DNA from: Thermoanaerobacter thermocopriae JCM 7501
GTDB lineage: Bacteria > Bacillota > Thermoanaerobacteria > Thermoanaerobacterales > Thermoanaerobacteraceae
Direction of reading: 5' to 3'
DNA: 42,469 nucleotides
Assembly: GCF_001310975.1 (NCBI RefSeq)
Contig: NZ_BAZY01000020.1
Span: 1-42,469, forward strand
Part shown: positions 26,266-36,603 of the stretch, piece by piece
How the letters are laid out: each line of letters begins with the position of its first letter
How positions within the stretch are numbered: the first letter of the stretch is position 1
Notes under the pieces: model-generated
What the model was told of the DNA's origin: nothing
What the model saw: only the letters and a program-made list of their open reading frames with translations
Databases searched by the model: none
Position numbers and translations under genes: made by a program

Positions 26266-28566
26266 TCATCTTATAGGCAAATTTATCACATTGAAGGTTT
26301 CACCTGTATTATCTTTGCTCAATCCAAAATAAACATTAAAAATATCTCTCGCTACATAACCAGCGTAAGAACCATGTCCTCCTTGATATATAACCACAAC
26401 CACAACTATTTGTGGGTCATCATAAGGAGCAAAACCAACAAACCAAGCATAATTAGCCTTTCCAATTGCCTCTGCAGTACCTGTCTTGCCTCCTACAGGA
26501 ATAGGAAAATTACGAAAAGCACTGCTTGCAGTACCCCCTAATTCTGTTACTTCTTTCATACCTAACTTTATAGCATCGAGATATTCTTTCGGAATATCAA
26601 TTCTCTCTAAAACTTCTGGCTTTGTTTCTTCCACAATTTTCCCATCGGGAGACACAATTTTATCAACTAAATGAAGTCTATATCTAATTCCCCCATTTAT
26701 TAATGTAGACACATAACTGGCAATTTGTAAAGGAGTAAATTGATTATCTCCTTGTCCTATCGCCGCACTACAAGTTTCTGCCAAGCTCCAATGTTTTGCA
26801 TAATACATTATTTCCCATAATTTTCTTTGAAGCTTTGTATCTTTTATCCCCATCTTTTCTAACTGTAAAAAAGTATTATAGTCACCTAAATTTTCTTTTT
26901 CAATGATTTCTATAATTTTTTGATATTGTTCCTCTGTTATAACTCCATCTGGATTTTTATCTGATTTCACCATTGATTTTATCAAACCAAGATAATATTC
27001 TTTTTTATATTGTGGACTTGCAATAACACCTTTTGTTTCATACAGTTCTATTCCTGTTTTTTGGTCTAATCCAAATTTTTTTGCATATTCAACTATTTTA
27101 TCTATTCCCATTCGTCTTCCCATTTCAAAAAAATAGGTATTAGTAGAATATTTAATTGCATCAGATACATTCACCCAACCTTGTGTCCTGGGCCATGCCC
27201 AGTTACGTTGTCCTGTATAAGGATATATTCCTGGATCTAAATATTTCTCATCAACTGTTGTAACACCAGTATCTAAAGCTGCAAATGCAACAACCATTTT
27301 GAAAATAGATCCTGGAGGTACGGCACCTTGAGCTGCATAATTAAAAATAGGACTCGGATCAATAGTAGTATCCCTTGATTTAAAAAGCTCATTTATTACA
27401 TCTTTCGGAGGATTGCCCGTAGCAAAAATGTTTGGATCATAACCAGGGATATTGGCTAATGCTAAAACTTTTCCTGTGTGTACATCTACAACAACTGCTG
27501 CTCCAATATTAGCAGGAAAAGATTCACCATATTTCCCTTCTTTTATATTTTGCATAGTTGTAATAAGAGATTGTTCTGCCGCCTCTTGAATATTTTTGTC
27601 AATAGTTAAAAATATTGTACTACCTGGTACAGGCTGCTCTGTCCCTAAATTTTCTATTAATCTCCCATAATTATCTACTACAACTTGCTGACCACCATCT
27701 TTTCCTCTTAAATACTTTTCATACAATGCCTCAAGTCCAGAATGTCCAACCAAATCTGTAAGCTTATACTTGGTCATATCCAAATTTTTTAAATCTTCGT
27801 GAGTAATTCGACCAATATAGCCTAAAGTTTGGGATAATAGTGTTTTATAAGGATAATACCTAACAGGTTTTACATTTATCATAATTCCCGGCAATTCTAA
27901 ATGTCTTTCCTCAATCTCAGCAATCGTTTTTTGGTCAACATCCACAGCTATTTCTACTGGCTGATATTGATTATATCCTTGTTCTTCCATTAATTGGCGT
28001 ACAACCATTATTTTTCTAGCTTTTATTGGATCCATATCCTTAGATATTTTAAATTTTTTTGTTAAAATATCCCATGCCTCTTGAGCAGTAGCATTTTCAG
28101 GTATGTTATTAGCTTTTTTCCAGGCTTTTTCTCTAGCTTTCAAAGTTTCTTCTTTTACTGATACTTCATCTGAATTTTTAAAATTGAAATAAGGCCTCCC
28201 ATTTTCATCTAAATAGATAGGCAAATCGTCTTTATATTTTACATTGTTTTTCGTCAAAATATCCATTAATTTTAGTATAGTCTCGTTAAGGTGACTATCT
28301 ACCACTTCTCCTTTTATAATATTTACAGAAAAACTTGGCCTGTTTGTAGCTAACTTTACTCCATACCTATCAACAATTTCACCACGTGGAGCATCAATAG
28401 GTATGAGTCTAATTGCTTGCCGAATTGACATTTCTCTATAATAGTCGCCTTTTATCAGCTGCAAATAAACTAAGCGGAAAACTAAAACGACAAACAGGGC
28501 AATGATAATGGCTCCAAAGGTATAAAATTTTCTTTTAAGGCTCTCATTCAAAGATATCACCTTCAA
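26266..28566 (-). CDS. mrdA: Penicillin-binding protein 2 (elongation transpeptidase)
   Basis: 766 residues, long for the family (about 600-700). A single N-terminal membrane helix is followed by the PBP dimerisation domain (IDAPRGEIVDRYG) and transpeptidase. Active-site motifs: SIFK (SxxK) in PPGSIFKMV, STN in KYSTNTYF, and KTGTAE in GGKTGTAEA. Extra length includes about 60 charged residues between the STN and KTG motifs, just before AAIGQGDNQFTP. Cross-links peptidoglycan during elongation with RodA and MreBCD. Follows mreD by 12 bases. Confidence 0.93.
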   Translation of the reverse strand: MKVISLNESLKRKFYTFGAIIIALFVVLVFRLVYLQLIKGDYYREMSIRQAIRLIPIDAPRGEIVDRYGVKLATNRPSFSVNIIKGEVVDSHLNETILKLMDILTKNNVKYKDDLPIYLDENGRPYFNFKNSDEVSVKEETLKAREKAWKKANNIPENATAQEAWDILTKKFKISKDMDPIKARKIMVVRQLMEEQGYNQYQPVEIAVDVDQKTIAEIEERHLELPGIMINVKPVRYYPYKTLLSQTLGYIGRITHEDLKNLDMTKYKLTDLVGHSGLEALYEKYLRGKDGGQQVVVDNYGRLIENLGTEQPVPGSTIFLTIDKNIQEAAEQSLITTMQNIKEGKYGESFPANIGAAVVVDVHTGKVLALANIPGYDPNIFATGNPPKDVINELFKSRDTTIDPSPIFNYAAQGAVPPGSIFKMVVAFAALDTGVTTVDEKYLDPGIYPYTGQRNWAWPRTQGWVNVSDAIKYSTNTYFFEMGRRMGIDKIVEYAKKFGLDQKTGIELYETKGVIASPQYKKEYYLGLIKSMVKSDKNPDGVITEEQYQKIIEIIEKENLGDYNTFLQLEKMGIKDTKLQRKLWEIMYYAKHWSLAETCSAAIGQGDNQFTPLQIASYVSTLINGGIRYRLHLVDKIVSPDGKIVEETKPEVLERIDIPKEYLDAIKLGMKEVTELGGTASSAFRNFPIPVGGKTGTAEAIGKANYAWFVGFAPYDDPQIVVVVVIYQGGHGSYAGYVARDIFNVYFGLSKDNTGETFNVINLPIR

Positions 28567-28578
28567 AATTTGTTTTTT

Positions 28579-29082
28579 TTAAAAAAATTTCACTTTATTT
28601 TTAGTAACATAGATGTTAAAAGAAACTAGATATCTATAAACAAAAACAGTAATTATAGAATTATAAAGCGCCTGTATCATCGCAATATTCACAAAATCTA
28701 ATAAGAAATTAAACTGATATTTCATCAAAACCATTGAAAACATGGTGATAAGATTATAAAGAAGAGTTCCTAAAAATACAAACACAAAAGCTACAAAAGA
28801 ACTTTCTTTAAAAACACTTTTACTTAAAAGTCCTGTGAGGTAACTTACAATTAATAAAGAAAAAGTAGTAACCCCTAAAGCATTATTAAAAAGAATATCC
28901 TGAATAATCCCAGCAAAAAGACTTAAATAAACGGCTTCCCAAGGACCATTTAAAAGTGAAAAACTTAAAACTACCATAAAAACTGCATCTGGTTTGACGC
29001 CAAAGATATCTATAAATCTAAATAAAGTTGATTGTAAAACAATTAACAAAGCAAGCAATAAATATTTATATATTTTCCTCAT
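28579..29082 (-). CDS. mreD: Rod shape-determining membrane protein MreD
   Basis: 167 residues, about five membrane helices, with the MreD pattern FVVLSFSLLNGPWEAVYLSLFAGIIQDILF. Located between mreC and PBP2 as usual. Divergent family, so identity rests on topology, a few motifs and position. Confidence 0.88.
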   Translation of the reverse strand: MRKIYKYLLLALLIVLQSTLFRFIDIFGVKPDAVFMVVLSFSLLNGPWEAVYLSLFAGIIQDILFNNALGVTTFSLLIVSYLTGLLSKSVFKESSFVAFVFVFLGTLLYNLITMFSMVLMKYQFNFLLDFVNIAMIQALYNSIITVFVYRYLVSFNIYVTKNKVKFF

Positions 29083-29088
29083 AATAAC

Positions 29089-29930
29089 CTACATCCCTGT
29101 CATATTAGTAACTACAAAAACATATTCCAGTCTTTCAAAATCAGCAGCAGGTTCTATGACAGCTTGTTTTAACAAAGAACCTGGGTCTCGAGTAACTTTT
29201 GATACTTTTCCTATTATCAACCCTTTGGGAAATCTACTCATACTAGAAGTAGTTACTACATCACCTTCTATTAATTCAGCATCCAAGGGAAGATAAATCA
29301 TGATAAGTCCACCGTTTGAATCTCCTCTTACAACACCATTATCACGAGTTCGTACAGCTACAGCGCTTACAGAACTATTTCTATCTATAATGCTAAAACC
29401 TTTGCCCATTTGTCTCCTACCTCTGTAATCTGTCCTATCATATTTCCTTTTTCGTCTAAAACTGCCATACCGGGTTTAATACCCTCATTTTTCCCTTTAT
29501 CAATAGTAAAAGTATTAAACCAATTTCCTGGATTTTTTCCTGTTATAGTAGCGAGTTTTAAATCTAATTCAACATTTTCTGTTTTAAAATTTAAAGCTTC
29601 TTTAAGCCTTTTATTTTCGTTCATTAATTCCTGTAACTGAATATTTTCTTTTCTTAGTTTTTCTACTTCTCTTTTAAGTTTTTCATTTGTTGCCCTTAAA
29701 GTACCTATCTCACCAATTGAAGAAAAAAAATTAGAAATTCCTTCTCCCACTTGATAGAAAACCTTTTGAAAAGGAGTAAAAACAGTTCCAACTATAGATT
29801 CTGCTTTAGTAGCATATCTTTGGGCATCATAAGTATAAGCCATGGCGGCAATCAGCGCCACGGCTATAAAAAAAACCAAAATAAATTGCTTATTCCTAAA
29901 AAAACGTGGCACGCCAATAACACCTCTCAA
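29089..29930 (-). CDS. mreC: Rod shape-determining protein MreC, frameshifted
   Basis: 280 residues after correction. N-terminal membrane helix, then a coiled coil ([20 protein letters not shown]) and the extracellular beta-barrel domains ([38 protein letters not shown]). The frame breaks after VGDKWAKV; one missing T in the run 29395-29398 gives [18 protein letters not shown]. It overlaps the end of mreB by 4 bases. Confidence 0.93.
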
Positions 29931-30946
29931 GCTCTACTTGCCGGGCTTAAAACCCTTCTAAAGAGGGAACTTTCTTCTAAAATTTTTCCTGCTCCAAGTG
30001 CCACACAATCTGTCGGCTGATCAGCTATTTGCACAGGCATTCCTGTTTCCTCTCTTATGAGCTTATCTATTCCGCTTAAAAGAGCACCTCCGCCTGTTAA
30101 CATAATTCCCCTGTCCATGATATCTGCTGCAAGCTCTGGTGGAGTCTTTTCCAGTGTCATCTTTATAGCTTCAATGATGCTGGATATCGGATCTTTTAAT
30201 GCTTCTAAAATCTCTGTTGAAGAAATCTTTAATGTTTTAGGAAGGCCAGACACTAAATCTCTTCCTCTTATGTCCATAGTCTCCTCTTTTGGTTTTGGAA
30301 AAGCTGAACCAATTTGTATTTTTATCTCTTCTGCAGTCCTTTCTCCTATCATGAGGTTATACTCTCTTTTTATATAATTTATTATAGCTTCGTCCATCTC
30401 GTCTCCGCCGACTCTTAAAGACTTGTTGGTAACAATTCCCCCAAGGGAAATTACAGCCACATCTGTCGTACCACCGCCTATGTCCACCACCATGCTACCA
30501 GTCGGTTCTTCAACAGGAAGGCCTGCTCCAATTGCTGCAGCCATAGGCTCTTCTACTGTATGAGCTTCTTTCGCCCCTGCTTGTAAAGCTGCTTCAATTA
30601 CTGCTCTTTTCTCTACTTCTGTAACTCCAGAAGGTATACCAACTATAACTCTAGGCCTAAATAACCCCTTTCTTGGATTAACTTTACTTATAAAGTGATC
30701 CAACATAGCTTTAGTTATATCAAAATCGGCTATTACACCATCTCTCATAGGCCTTATAGCGATTATATTTCCAGGAGTTCTCCCTACCATCTTTTTTGCT
30801 TCTTCTCCAACTGCAAGAATTGCATTGGAATCAGTTCTTATAGCTACTACTGAAGGTTCTCTTAAAACAATTCCTTTACCTTGTACATACACCAAGGTTG
30901 TAGCAGTACCCAAATCAATTCCAATATCTCTGGAAAATCCTCTCAT
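29927..30946 (-). CDS. mreB: Rod shape-determining actin homologue MreB
   Basis: 339 residues, full length. Actin-fold phosphate loops: [15 protein letters not shown] (phosphate 1), [18 protein letters not shown] (phosphate 2) and [15 protein letters not shown] (adenosine). Polymerises under the membrane and guides the elongation complex. First of mreBCD, 21 bases after radC. Confidence 0.98.
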   Translation of the reverse strand: MRGFSRDIGIDLGTATTLVYVQGKGIVLREPSVVAIRTDSNAILAVGEEAKKMVGRTPGNIIAIRPMRDGVIADFDITKAMLDHFISKVNPRKGLFRPRVIVGIPSGVTEVEKRAVIEAALQAGAKEAHTVEEPMAAAIGAGLPVEEPTGSMVVDIGGGTTDVAVISLGGIVTNKSLRVGGDEMDEAIINYIKREYNLMIGERTAEEIKIQIGSAFPKPKEETMDIRGRDLVSGLPKTLKISSTEILEALKDPISSIIEAIKMTLEKTPPELAADIMDRGIMLTGGGALLSGIDKLIREETGMPVQIADQPTDCVALGAGKILEESSLFRRVLSPASRA

Positions 30947-30967
30947 CTGCGTATACTCCTTCCTATT

Positions 30968-31648
30968 TTATTCAAACTCATAATACCCTTTTTCTTTAAG
31001 GCTTATACCTCTTCCGTCTCCAATTATAACATGATCTAACACCTTTATACCCAATATATTTCCTCCTTCTACTAACCTTTTTGTCACTTCTATGTCTTCT
31101 CTGCTAGGAGTAGGGTCTCCACTTGGATGATTGTGAACTAAAATTATAGAGGAACAAGACCTTTCAATTGCTGCCTTAAATACTTCTCTCGGATGTACAA
31201 TGGAAGTATTTAGACTTCCTATAGAAATAGTCTCTATCGCAATAACTTTATTCTTTACATTAAGCATTATCACTTTAAAATATTCTTTTGTCAAATACCT
31301 CATTTCATCCATCATTAAACTTATGACATCTTCTGGCGATGTTATTGTAAAACTATCGCTTCCTGTAGATAACATCATTCGACGTCCTAATTCTACTGCA
31401 GCTTTTAGCTTTACTGCCTTAGCTATACCAATTCCCTTTATCTTAGCAAGTTTTTCTACACTTGAATCTACAATGAATTTAAGCCCTCTATCCTCCATTA
31501 TAAGCCTTTGTGCTAAAGTAATAGCACTTTCTCTTTTACTTCCTGTCCCTATTATTATAGCTATCAACTCGGCATTTGACAATACCTGAGCACCATGTTT
31601 TATAAGTCTTTCTCTAGGTCTTTCTTCATAAGGCAAGTCTTTTATCAT
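30968..31648 (-). CDS. radC: RadC-family JAMM protein
   Basis: 226 residues from ATG 31648 (AAGGAT upstream; a GTG at 31678 has no RBS spacing). N-terminal helix-hairpin-helix-like region (VEKLAKIKGIGIAKAVKLKAA) and C-terminal JAMM/MPN metal site (HNHPSGDPTPS with upstream Glu). Once linked to DNA repair; the true role is unresolved. The maf-radC-mreB order is conserved in Firmicutes. Confidence 0.93.
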   Translation of the reverse strand: MIKDLPYEERPRERLIKHGAQVLSNAELIAIIIGTGSKRESAITLAQRLIMEDRGLKFIVDSSVEKLAKIKGIGIAKAVKLKAAVELGRRMMLSTGSDSFTITSPEDVISLMMDEMRYLTKEYFKVIMLNVKNKVIAIETISIGSLNTSIVHPREVFKAAIERSCSSIILVHNHPSGDPTPSREDIEVTKRLVEGGNILGIKVLDHVIIGDGRGISLKEKGYYEFE

Positions 31649-31682
31649 GATTTTTGCATCCTTGCCCAACCCCTTCACCCTT

Positions 31683-32259
31683 TCAAAGTAACCTCACATC
31701 AAACTCTCTTTTTAAAATATCAAAAAAGTTTTGAAATTGGAAGACCTACCACATTAAAATAATCTCCTTCAATTTTCTCAACAATAAGAGCACCCACTCC
31801 TTGTATAGCATATGCCCCAGCTTTATCATAAACTTCGCCAGTATCGATATAATTAAAAATTTCCTCATCTTGTAATTTTCTAATCCAAACTTTTGTCTTT
31901 TCAAAATCGCTTACATATTTAAAATCGTAAGTTCTGACGATAGTAATTCCTGTATATACTGTATGAGCTTTTCCCTGTAACTTTTTAAGCATAACATAAG
32001 CTTCATTTCTATCCTTTGGCTTTCCTAAAATTTTATCTCCAATTACTACAACGGTATCAGCACCTATCACTATAGCTTCTTCACTTAATTTTTTAGCAAC
32101 CGACATAGCTTTATTAAAAGATAAATCCATGACATATCTTGAAGGCTGCTTTTCTCTTGAAAACTCTTTTGCATTACTTTCTACCACTTCAAAGTCAAGT
32201 CCTAAATTTGAAAGTAACTCTCTTCTCCTTGGCGATTTAGAAGCAAGGACAATTTTCAT
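31683..32259 (-). CDS. maf: Maf-family nucleotide pyrophosphatase, frameshifted end
   Basis: 191 residues after correction. SKSPRRRELL is the Maf signature; GADTVV and KAGAYAIQG complete the pocket. Members hydrolyse dTTP/UTP or modified nucleoside triphosphates and can delay septation. The frame stops early at 31720; removing one A (plus strand) from the six-base run 31722-31727 gives SKLFDILKREFDVRLL and a stop at 31683. Confidence 0.93.
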
Positions 32260-32267
32260 CTTATCAC

Positions 32268-32516
32268 CTACATTTTGTAATAAGCGTAAATTGCAAGAAC
32301 TAATCCTACAACTGTTCCTATATTTATTTTAAGAGATAGCTGAAAAGAAAACCTAATAAAACTCAAGTTCAAAGTAAGTGGATTGTCCATACCTATTATT
32401 TGATAATAAGCTAATTCTTTAAAAAAATGTGCAAGCAGATCTCCTAAGAATCCTCCTAAAATTAGGCCGACAATGAGTAAAAACACCAATGTATATGGAC
32501 TCTTACCTCTTCTCAA
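32268..32516 (-). CDS. DUF4321 small membrane protein
   Basis: 82 residues from a TTG with AAGGAGTG upstream. Two membrane helices (TLVFLLIVGLILGGFLGDLL and NIGTVVGLVLAIYAYYK) around a short extracytoplasmic segment, the DUF4321 layout found before maf in Clostridia. Function unknown; it heads the maf-radC-mre unit. Confidence 0.75.
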   Translation of the reverse strand: MRRGKSPYTLVFLLIVGLILGGFLGDLLAHFFKELAYYQIIGMDNPLTLNLSFIRFSFQLSLKINIGTVVGLVLAIYAYYKM

Positions 32517-32567
32517 TTTCTTTCACTCCTTAAGTTCTAATAGCATCATAAATTACTATTCTTTTTT

Positions 32568-32573
32568 ATTATA
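32568..32573 (-). promoter_or_regulatory. -10 box upstream of DUF4321-maf-radC-mre
   Basis: Minus-strand TATAAT in an A/T-rich tract 51 bases upstream of the DUF4321 start; the -35 is poor. Confidence 0.45.
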
Positions 32574-32609
32574 TCATAAATTATATACATTTCTATAACT
32601 AACTTTAAA

Positions 32610-32653
32610 AATAAAAAATGGTAAAGCTCCCAATAATATATTGGAAGCTTTAC
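32610..32653 (-). terminator. Terminator after hydA
   Basis: Minus-strand GTAAAGCTTCCAAT and ATTGGGAGCTTTAC form a 14-bp stem with one G-U pair and a 5-base loop, followed by CATTTTTTATTTTT. Ends the hydrogenase operon. Confidence 0.9.
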
Positions 32654-32665
32654 TTTTGATTAAGC

Positions 32666-34411
32666 TTATCTCACCAAAGGATACAATTCCTTCTTGGAAT
32701 AGTGAGTGTGAAGTAAATGATGAGACTTCTCACTTAAAGGACTTCCCAAAAATTCTTCATAAAGTTTTTGTATTGCAGGATTTTTGTGAGATTTTCTTAT
32801 GGGTAAGCTTTTATCAGCTTCATAAATGGCTTTTGCTCTTAATTCTTTTACTTTTCCCATTTCATTTGGATTGTGAATCGGCTGACCGCCTCCCATTATG
32901 CATCCTCCTGGGCAACCCATTACCTCTATGAAGTGGTACTCAACTTCACCAGCCTTTATTTTGTCAAGAAGTTTTTTAGCATTTCCTGTACCATTTGCTA
33001 TGGCAACTTTTATGTCCATACCATCTATTTTTATGGTAGCTTCTCTTACCCCTTCTAAGCCTCTCACTTCTTCAAAGTCAACCTTGTCTAATTCCCTTCC
33101 TTCTACAATATCTGCAACTGTCCTTAAAGCTGCCTCCATAACTCCACCTGTAGCTCCGAATATCACTCCAGCGCCAGTGGACATTCCAAGAGGTTCATCA
33201 TATTCTTCATCAGGAAGATTTACAAAGTCAATGCCCATTTCTTTTATCATTCTCGCCAATTCTCTTGTGGTAAGGACAGCATCTACATCTTTTATTCCAT
33301 TATGCTGCATTTCTGGTCTTTCAATCTCTAGTTTTTTAGCAGTACATGGCATAATTGATACCACATATATATCCTCAGGATTAAGCCCTTCCTTTTCTGC
33401 ATAATAACTCTTTACTAATGCCCCCATCATCATGTGAGGAGACTTACAAGTTGAAAGATTATCTATAAATTCTGGATAATATTTTTCACAGAAAGCTATC
33501 CAACCAGGACTACAGGAAGTTATCATAGGAAGTTTTCCACCATTTTTAAGCCTTTCAAGAAGTTCCGAGCCTTCTTCCATTATAGTCAAGTCCGCCGCAA
33601 AATCCGTATCAAATACCGCGTCAAAACCCATCCTCTTCAAAGCTGCTACCATTTTTCCAGTAACGATACTTCCTATAGGCATACCAAACTCTTCACCTAA
33701 TGCTACTCTTACTGCTGGAGCTGTTTGAGCTACTACATATTTTTTCTCATCAGCTAAAGCTTCATAAACTCTTTTTGTATGGTCTTTTTCATATATAGCT
33801 CCAACAGGACATACCTCAATACACTGTCCACAACTTATACAAGGGGAATCTTTTAAACTTCTCCCAAAAGAAGGTGCTACCATTGTTTTAAATCCTCTAT
33901 TTACCATTCCAATGGCAAATACGTTTTGCACTTCTGAACATACTGCTACGCATCTTCTACAAAGTACACACTTATTTGGATCTCGAACTATAGCAGGAGA
34001 AGCATTATCTATAGAATACTTTATATTTTCCCCTTCAAACCTTATTTCATTTACTCCTAATTTTTTAGACAATGATTGAAGCTCACAGTTAGTATTTCTA
34101 ATACAAGTCAAACAACTTCTATCATGATTTGAAAGTATAAGCTCAAGATTTAATTTCCGCGCTTCTCTTATTTTAGCTGTATTTGTATACACTTTCATAC
34201 CATCAAATACCGGATAAGTGCAGGAGGTTTGTAAATTTCTAACTCCCTCTATTTCAACTACACATATACGGCAAGCGCCAATTTGGTTGATTTCCTTGAG
34301 GTAACACAGTGTGGGGATATCTATTCCTGCTTCTTTTGCTGCTTCCAATACGGTATAATGGGAGGGAACTTCCACAGTGATGCCATCTATCGTAACACGA
34401 ACTTTGTCCAT
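32666..34411 (-). CDS. hydA: [FeFe] hydrogenase catalytic subunit HydA
   Basis: 581 residues. Reduces protons to H2. N-terminal [2Fe-2S] ferredoxin domain (CYLKEINQIGACRIC), His-Cys3 cluster motif (HDRSCLTCIRNTNC), two [4Fe-4S] sites (CVLCRRCVAVC, CISCGQCIEVC), then the H-domain. H-cluster motifs are ITSCSPGW (L1, with Ser where many enzymes have a second Cys), MPCTAKK (L2) and EVMGCPGGCIMGGGQP (L3). With HydB and HydC it forms the NAD-linked trimeric enzyme of this group, some members of which bifurcate electrons from NADH and ferredoxin. Last gene of the operon, 21 bases after hydB. Confidence 0.95.
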   Translation of the reverse strand: MDKVRVTIDGITVEVPSHYTVLEAAKEAGIDIPTLCYLKEINQIGACRICVVEIEGVRNLQTSCTYPVFDGMKVYTNTAKIREARKLNLELILSNHDRSCLTCIRNTNCELQSLSKKLGVNEIRFEGENIKYSIDNASPAIVRDPNKCVLCRRCVAVCSEVQNVFAIGMVNRGFKTMVAPSFGRSLKDSPCISCGQCIEVCPVGAIYEKDHTKRVYEALADEKKYVVAQTAPAVRVALGEEFGMPIGSIVTGKMVAALKRMGFDAVFDTDFAADLTIMEEGSELLERLKNGGKLPMITSCSPGWIAFCEKYYPEFIDNLSTCKSPHMMMGALVKSYYAEKEGLNPEDIYVVSIMPCTAKKLEIERPEMQHNGIKDVDAVLTTRELARMIKEMGIDFVNLPDEEYDEPLGMSTGAGVIFGATGGVMEAALRTVADIVEGRELDKVDFEEVRGLEGVREATIKIDGMDIKVAIANGTGNAKKLLDKIKAGEVEYHFIEVMGCPGGCIMGGGQPIHNPNEMGKVKELRAKAIYEADKSLPIRKSHKNPAIQKLYEEFLGSPLSEKSHHLLHTHYSKKELYPLVR

Positions 34412-34432
34412 CTTTTACACTCCTTCCTTCAA

Positions 34433-36223
34433 TTATTTTTTGTAGATTGCGCCAAATGGACATTTTTCAATGCATGTGCCGCACTTTATACATTTGTCTT
34501 GGTCAATCACATAAGGCTGCCTTGGTTTTCCAGAAATAGCATTGACAGGACAATTTTTAGCACAAATTCCACAGCCTTTACACTTATCGGGGTCAATGTA
34601 AAATCTTAAGAGGGCTTGGCATACGCCAGCTGGGCATTTTTTCTCTTTTATATGCGCCTCATATTCATCTCTGAAATATCTAATTGTAGATAAAACCGGA
34701 TTTGGGGCTGTTTGTCCAAGGCCGCACAAAGCTGTCGCTTTAATGGTTTTCGCAAGTTCCTCCAACTTTTCAATGTCTCCTTCTTCACCTTTACCAGAAG
34801 TTATCTTTTCTAAAAGCTCCAGCATTCTTTTTGTGCCAATCCTACAAGGCGCACATTTACCGCAGGACTCATCAACTGTAAACTCAAGGAAGAATTTTGC
34901 AACATTGACCATACAAGTGTCTTCATCCATTACAACAAGTCCACCTGAACCCATCATAGAACCTACATTTATTAAGGAATCGTAATCTATTGGTGTATCT
35001 AAATGCTCTGCAGGAATGCAGCCACCTGAAGGTCCTCCAGTTTGAGCAGCTTTAAATTTCTTTCCGTTAGGTATTCCTCCACCTATTTCGTATATAATTT
35101 CTCTTAAAGTGGTCCCCATTGGAACTTCAATAAGACCTGTATTGTTTACCTTACCGGTCAGGGCAAAAACCTTTGTTCCTTTCGATTTTTCAGTACCTAT
35201 GCTTGAAAACCACTCCGCACCATTTAGTATAATTGGCGGAATATTAGCGAATGTCTCTACGTTATTAATAATTGTAGGTTTGCTCCATACACCCTTTACA
35301 GCAGGAAATGGTGGTCTTGGCCTTGGTTCGCCTCTTCTTCCCATTACTGAATTTAAAAGCGCAGTCTCTTCTCCACAGACAAAAGCGCCTGCTCCTAACC
35401 TTATTTCAATGTCAAAATCAAAACCTGTACCAAATATGTCTTTTCCTAAAAGGCCATATTCTCTAGCCTGTTCAATAGCAATCTTAAGCCTTTTTACTGC
35501 CAAAGGATACTCTGCCCTTACGTAGATGTAGCCATAGTTTGCTCCAATTGCGTATCCTGCTATTGCCATAGCCTCTATAACACTGTGGGGGTCTCCTTCT
35601 AATATGCTTCTATCCATAAAAGCACCAGGGTCCCCTTCATCAGCGTTGCAAACTACATACTTTGGAGTTTCTTTTTGGTTATAAGCAAATTCCCATTTCA
35701 CACCTGTCGGGAATCCACCGCCGCCTCTACCCCTTAAGCCAGATTTTTTGACTTCTTCGATAACCTCTTTTGGTGTCATTTGAGTAAGAACCTTTGCCAA
35801 CGCTTTATATCCGTCAAAAGCAATTGCTTCTCTTATATCTTCAGGATTAATGATACCGCAATTTCTAAGAGCAATTCTCTTTTGCTTTCTAAAGAAAGGA
35901 GTCTCTTCCAATGGCTTTATCTCTCTTTCTGTCACGCTTTCTCCATAGAGATATTTCTTAACAGGTCTTCCTTTTAGCAAGTGCTCTTCCACAATTTCCG
36001 GAACATAGTCAGGTTTAACTCTGCTATAAAAAACTCCTTCAGGATACACTACAACAACTGGTCCCAATTCGCAAAGGCCAAAGCATCCAGTTCTTACAAC
36101 TAATACTTCTTTATCTAGACCAGCCTTTTTTATTTCCTCTGTAAAACGCTCTGCTACTTTATCAGAATCTGAAGATGTACATCCGGTACCACCACATACC
36201 ATTACGTGTGACCTATAAAGCAT
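34433..36223 (-). CDS. hydB: Hydrogenase flavoprotein subunit HydB (NuoF-like)
   Basis: 596 residues. N-terminal thioredoxin-like [2Fe-2S] domain ([12 protein letters not shown]... [11 protein letters not shown]). The NuoF core binds FMN and NAD(H): [16 protein letters not shown] and [14 protein letters not shown] cluster-binding [13 protein letters not shown] region follows, then a C-terminal 2x[4Fe-4S] ferredoxin ([24 protein letters not shown]). The added N- and C-terminal domains are typical of HydB rather than complex I NuoF. Confidence 0.95.
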   Translation of the reverse strand: MLYRSHVMVCGGTGCTSSDSDKVAERFTEEIKKAGLDKEVLVVRTGCFGLCELGPVVVVYPEGVFYSRVKPDYVPEIVEEHLLKGRPVKKYLYGESVTEREIKPLEETPFFRKQKRIALRNCGIINPEDIREAIAFDGYKALAKVLTQMTPKEVIEEVKKSGLRGRGGGGFPTGVKWEFAYNQKETPKYVVCNADEGDPGAFMDRSILEGDPHSVIEAMAIAGYAIGANYGYIYVRAEYPLAVKRLKIAIEQAREYGLLGKDIFGTGFDFDIEIRLGAGAFVCGEETALLNSVMGRRGEPRPRPPFPAVKGVWSKPTIINNVETFANIPPIILNGAEWFSSIGTEKSKGTKVFALTGKVNNTGLIEVPMGTTLREIIYEIGGGIPNGKKFKAAQTGGPSGGCIPAEHLDTPIDYDSLINVGSMMGSGGLVVMDEDTCMVNVAKFFLEFTVDESCGKCAPCRIGTKRMLELLEKITSGKGEEGDIEKLEELAKTIKATALCGLGQTAPNPVLSTIRYFRDEYEAHIKEKKCPAGVCQALLRFYIDPDKCKGCGICAKNCPVNAISGKPRQPYVIDQDKCIKCGTCIEKCPFGAIYKK

Positions 36224-36238
36224 ACTATTTCCCCTCCT

Positions 36239-36603
36239 CTATTCGTAATTTTCAATAGTCCATTCTCTGATTGGATGGCCATTTATAACATGTTCAGCAA
36301 CTATTTGCCTTGCCTTTTTCTCATCAACCTTTACGTAAGTCACTTTCTCTTGGCCGGGAACATAAACATCTACAATTGGTTCTAATTTACACATACCTAT
36401 ACACCCTGTCTCTGTAACAATTACATCCGTGACATTTCTCTTGCTAAGTTCATCCAATATCGCCATCATGACAGGTCTCGCTCCTGCTGCAATACCGCAA
36501 GTAGCCATACCAACAGCAATTCTTACACCTGACCTATCCTTCTCAAATTGATTCTTTCTAATGTTTCTTTTCTGATTTTTTCCAATTCCTCTATAGATTT
36601 CAT
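36239..36603 (-). CDS. Thioredoxin-like [2Fe-2S] ferredoxin, frameshifted near start
   Basis: 121 residues after correction. GMATCGIAAGARP and TGCIGMCKLEP hold the four cluster cysteines of the [2Fe-2S] thioredoxin-like fold seen at the N-terminus of HydB. The start ATG 36603 (GGAGGTG upstream, overlapping the previous stop) reads MKSIEELEKIRKETLERINL. One missing A at about 36540-36541 then links it to RKDRSGVRIAVGMATC. Likely an electron-carrying accessory subunit of the hydrogenase. Confidence 0.82.

Noticed and set aside
34254-34463. Open frame overlapping the hydA start and hydB end
   Set aside because: Both flanking genes have strong motifs and RBSs across this stretch; the frame is a shadow.
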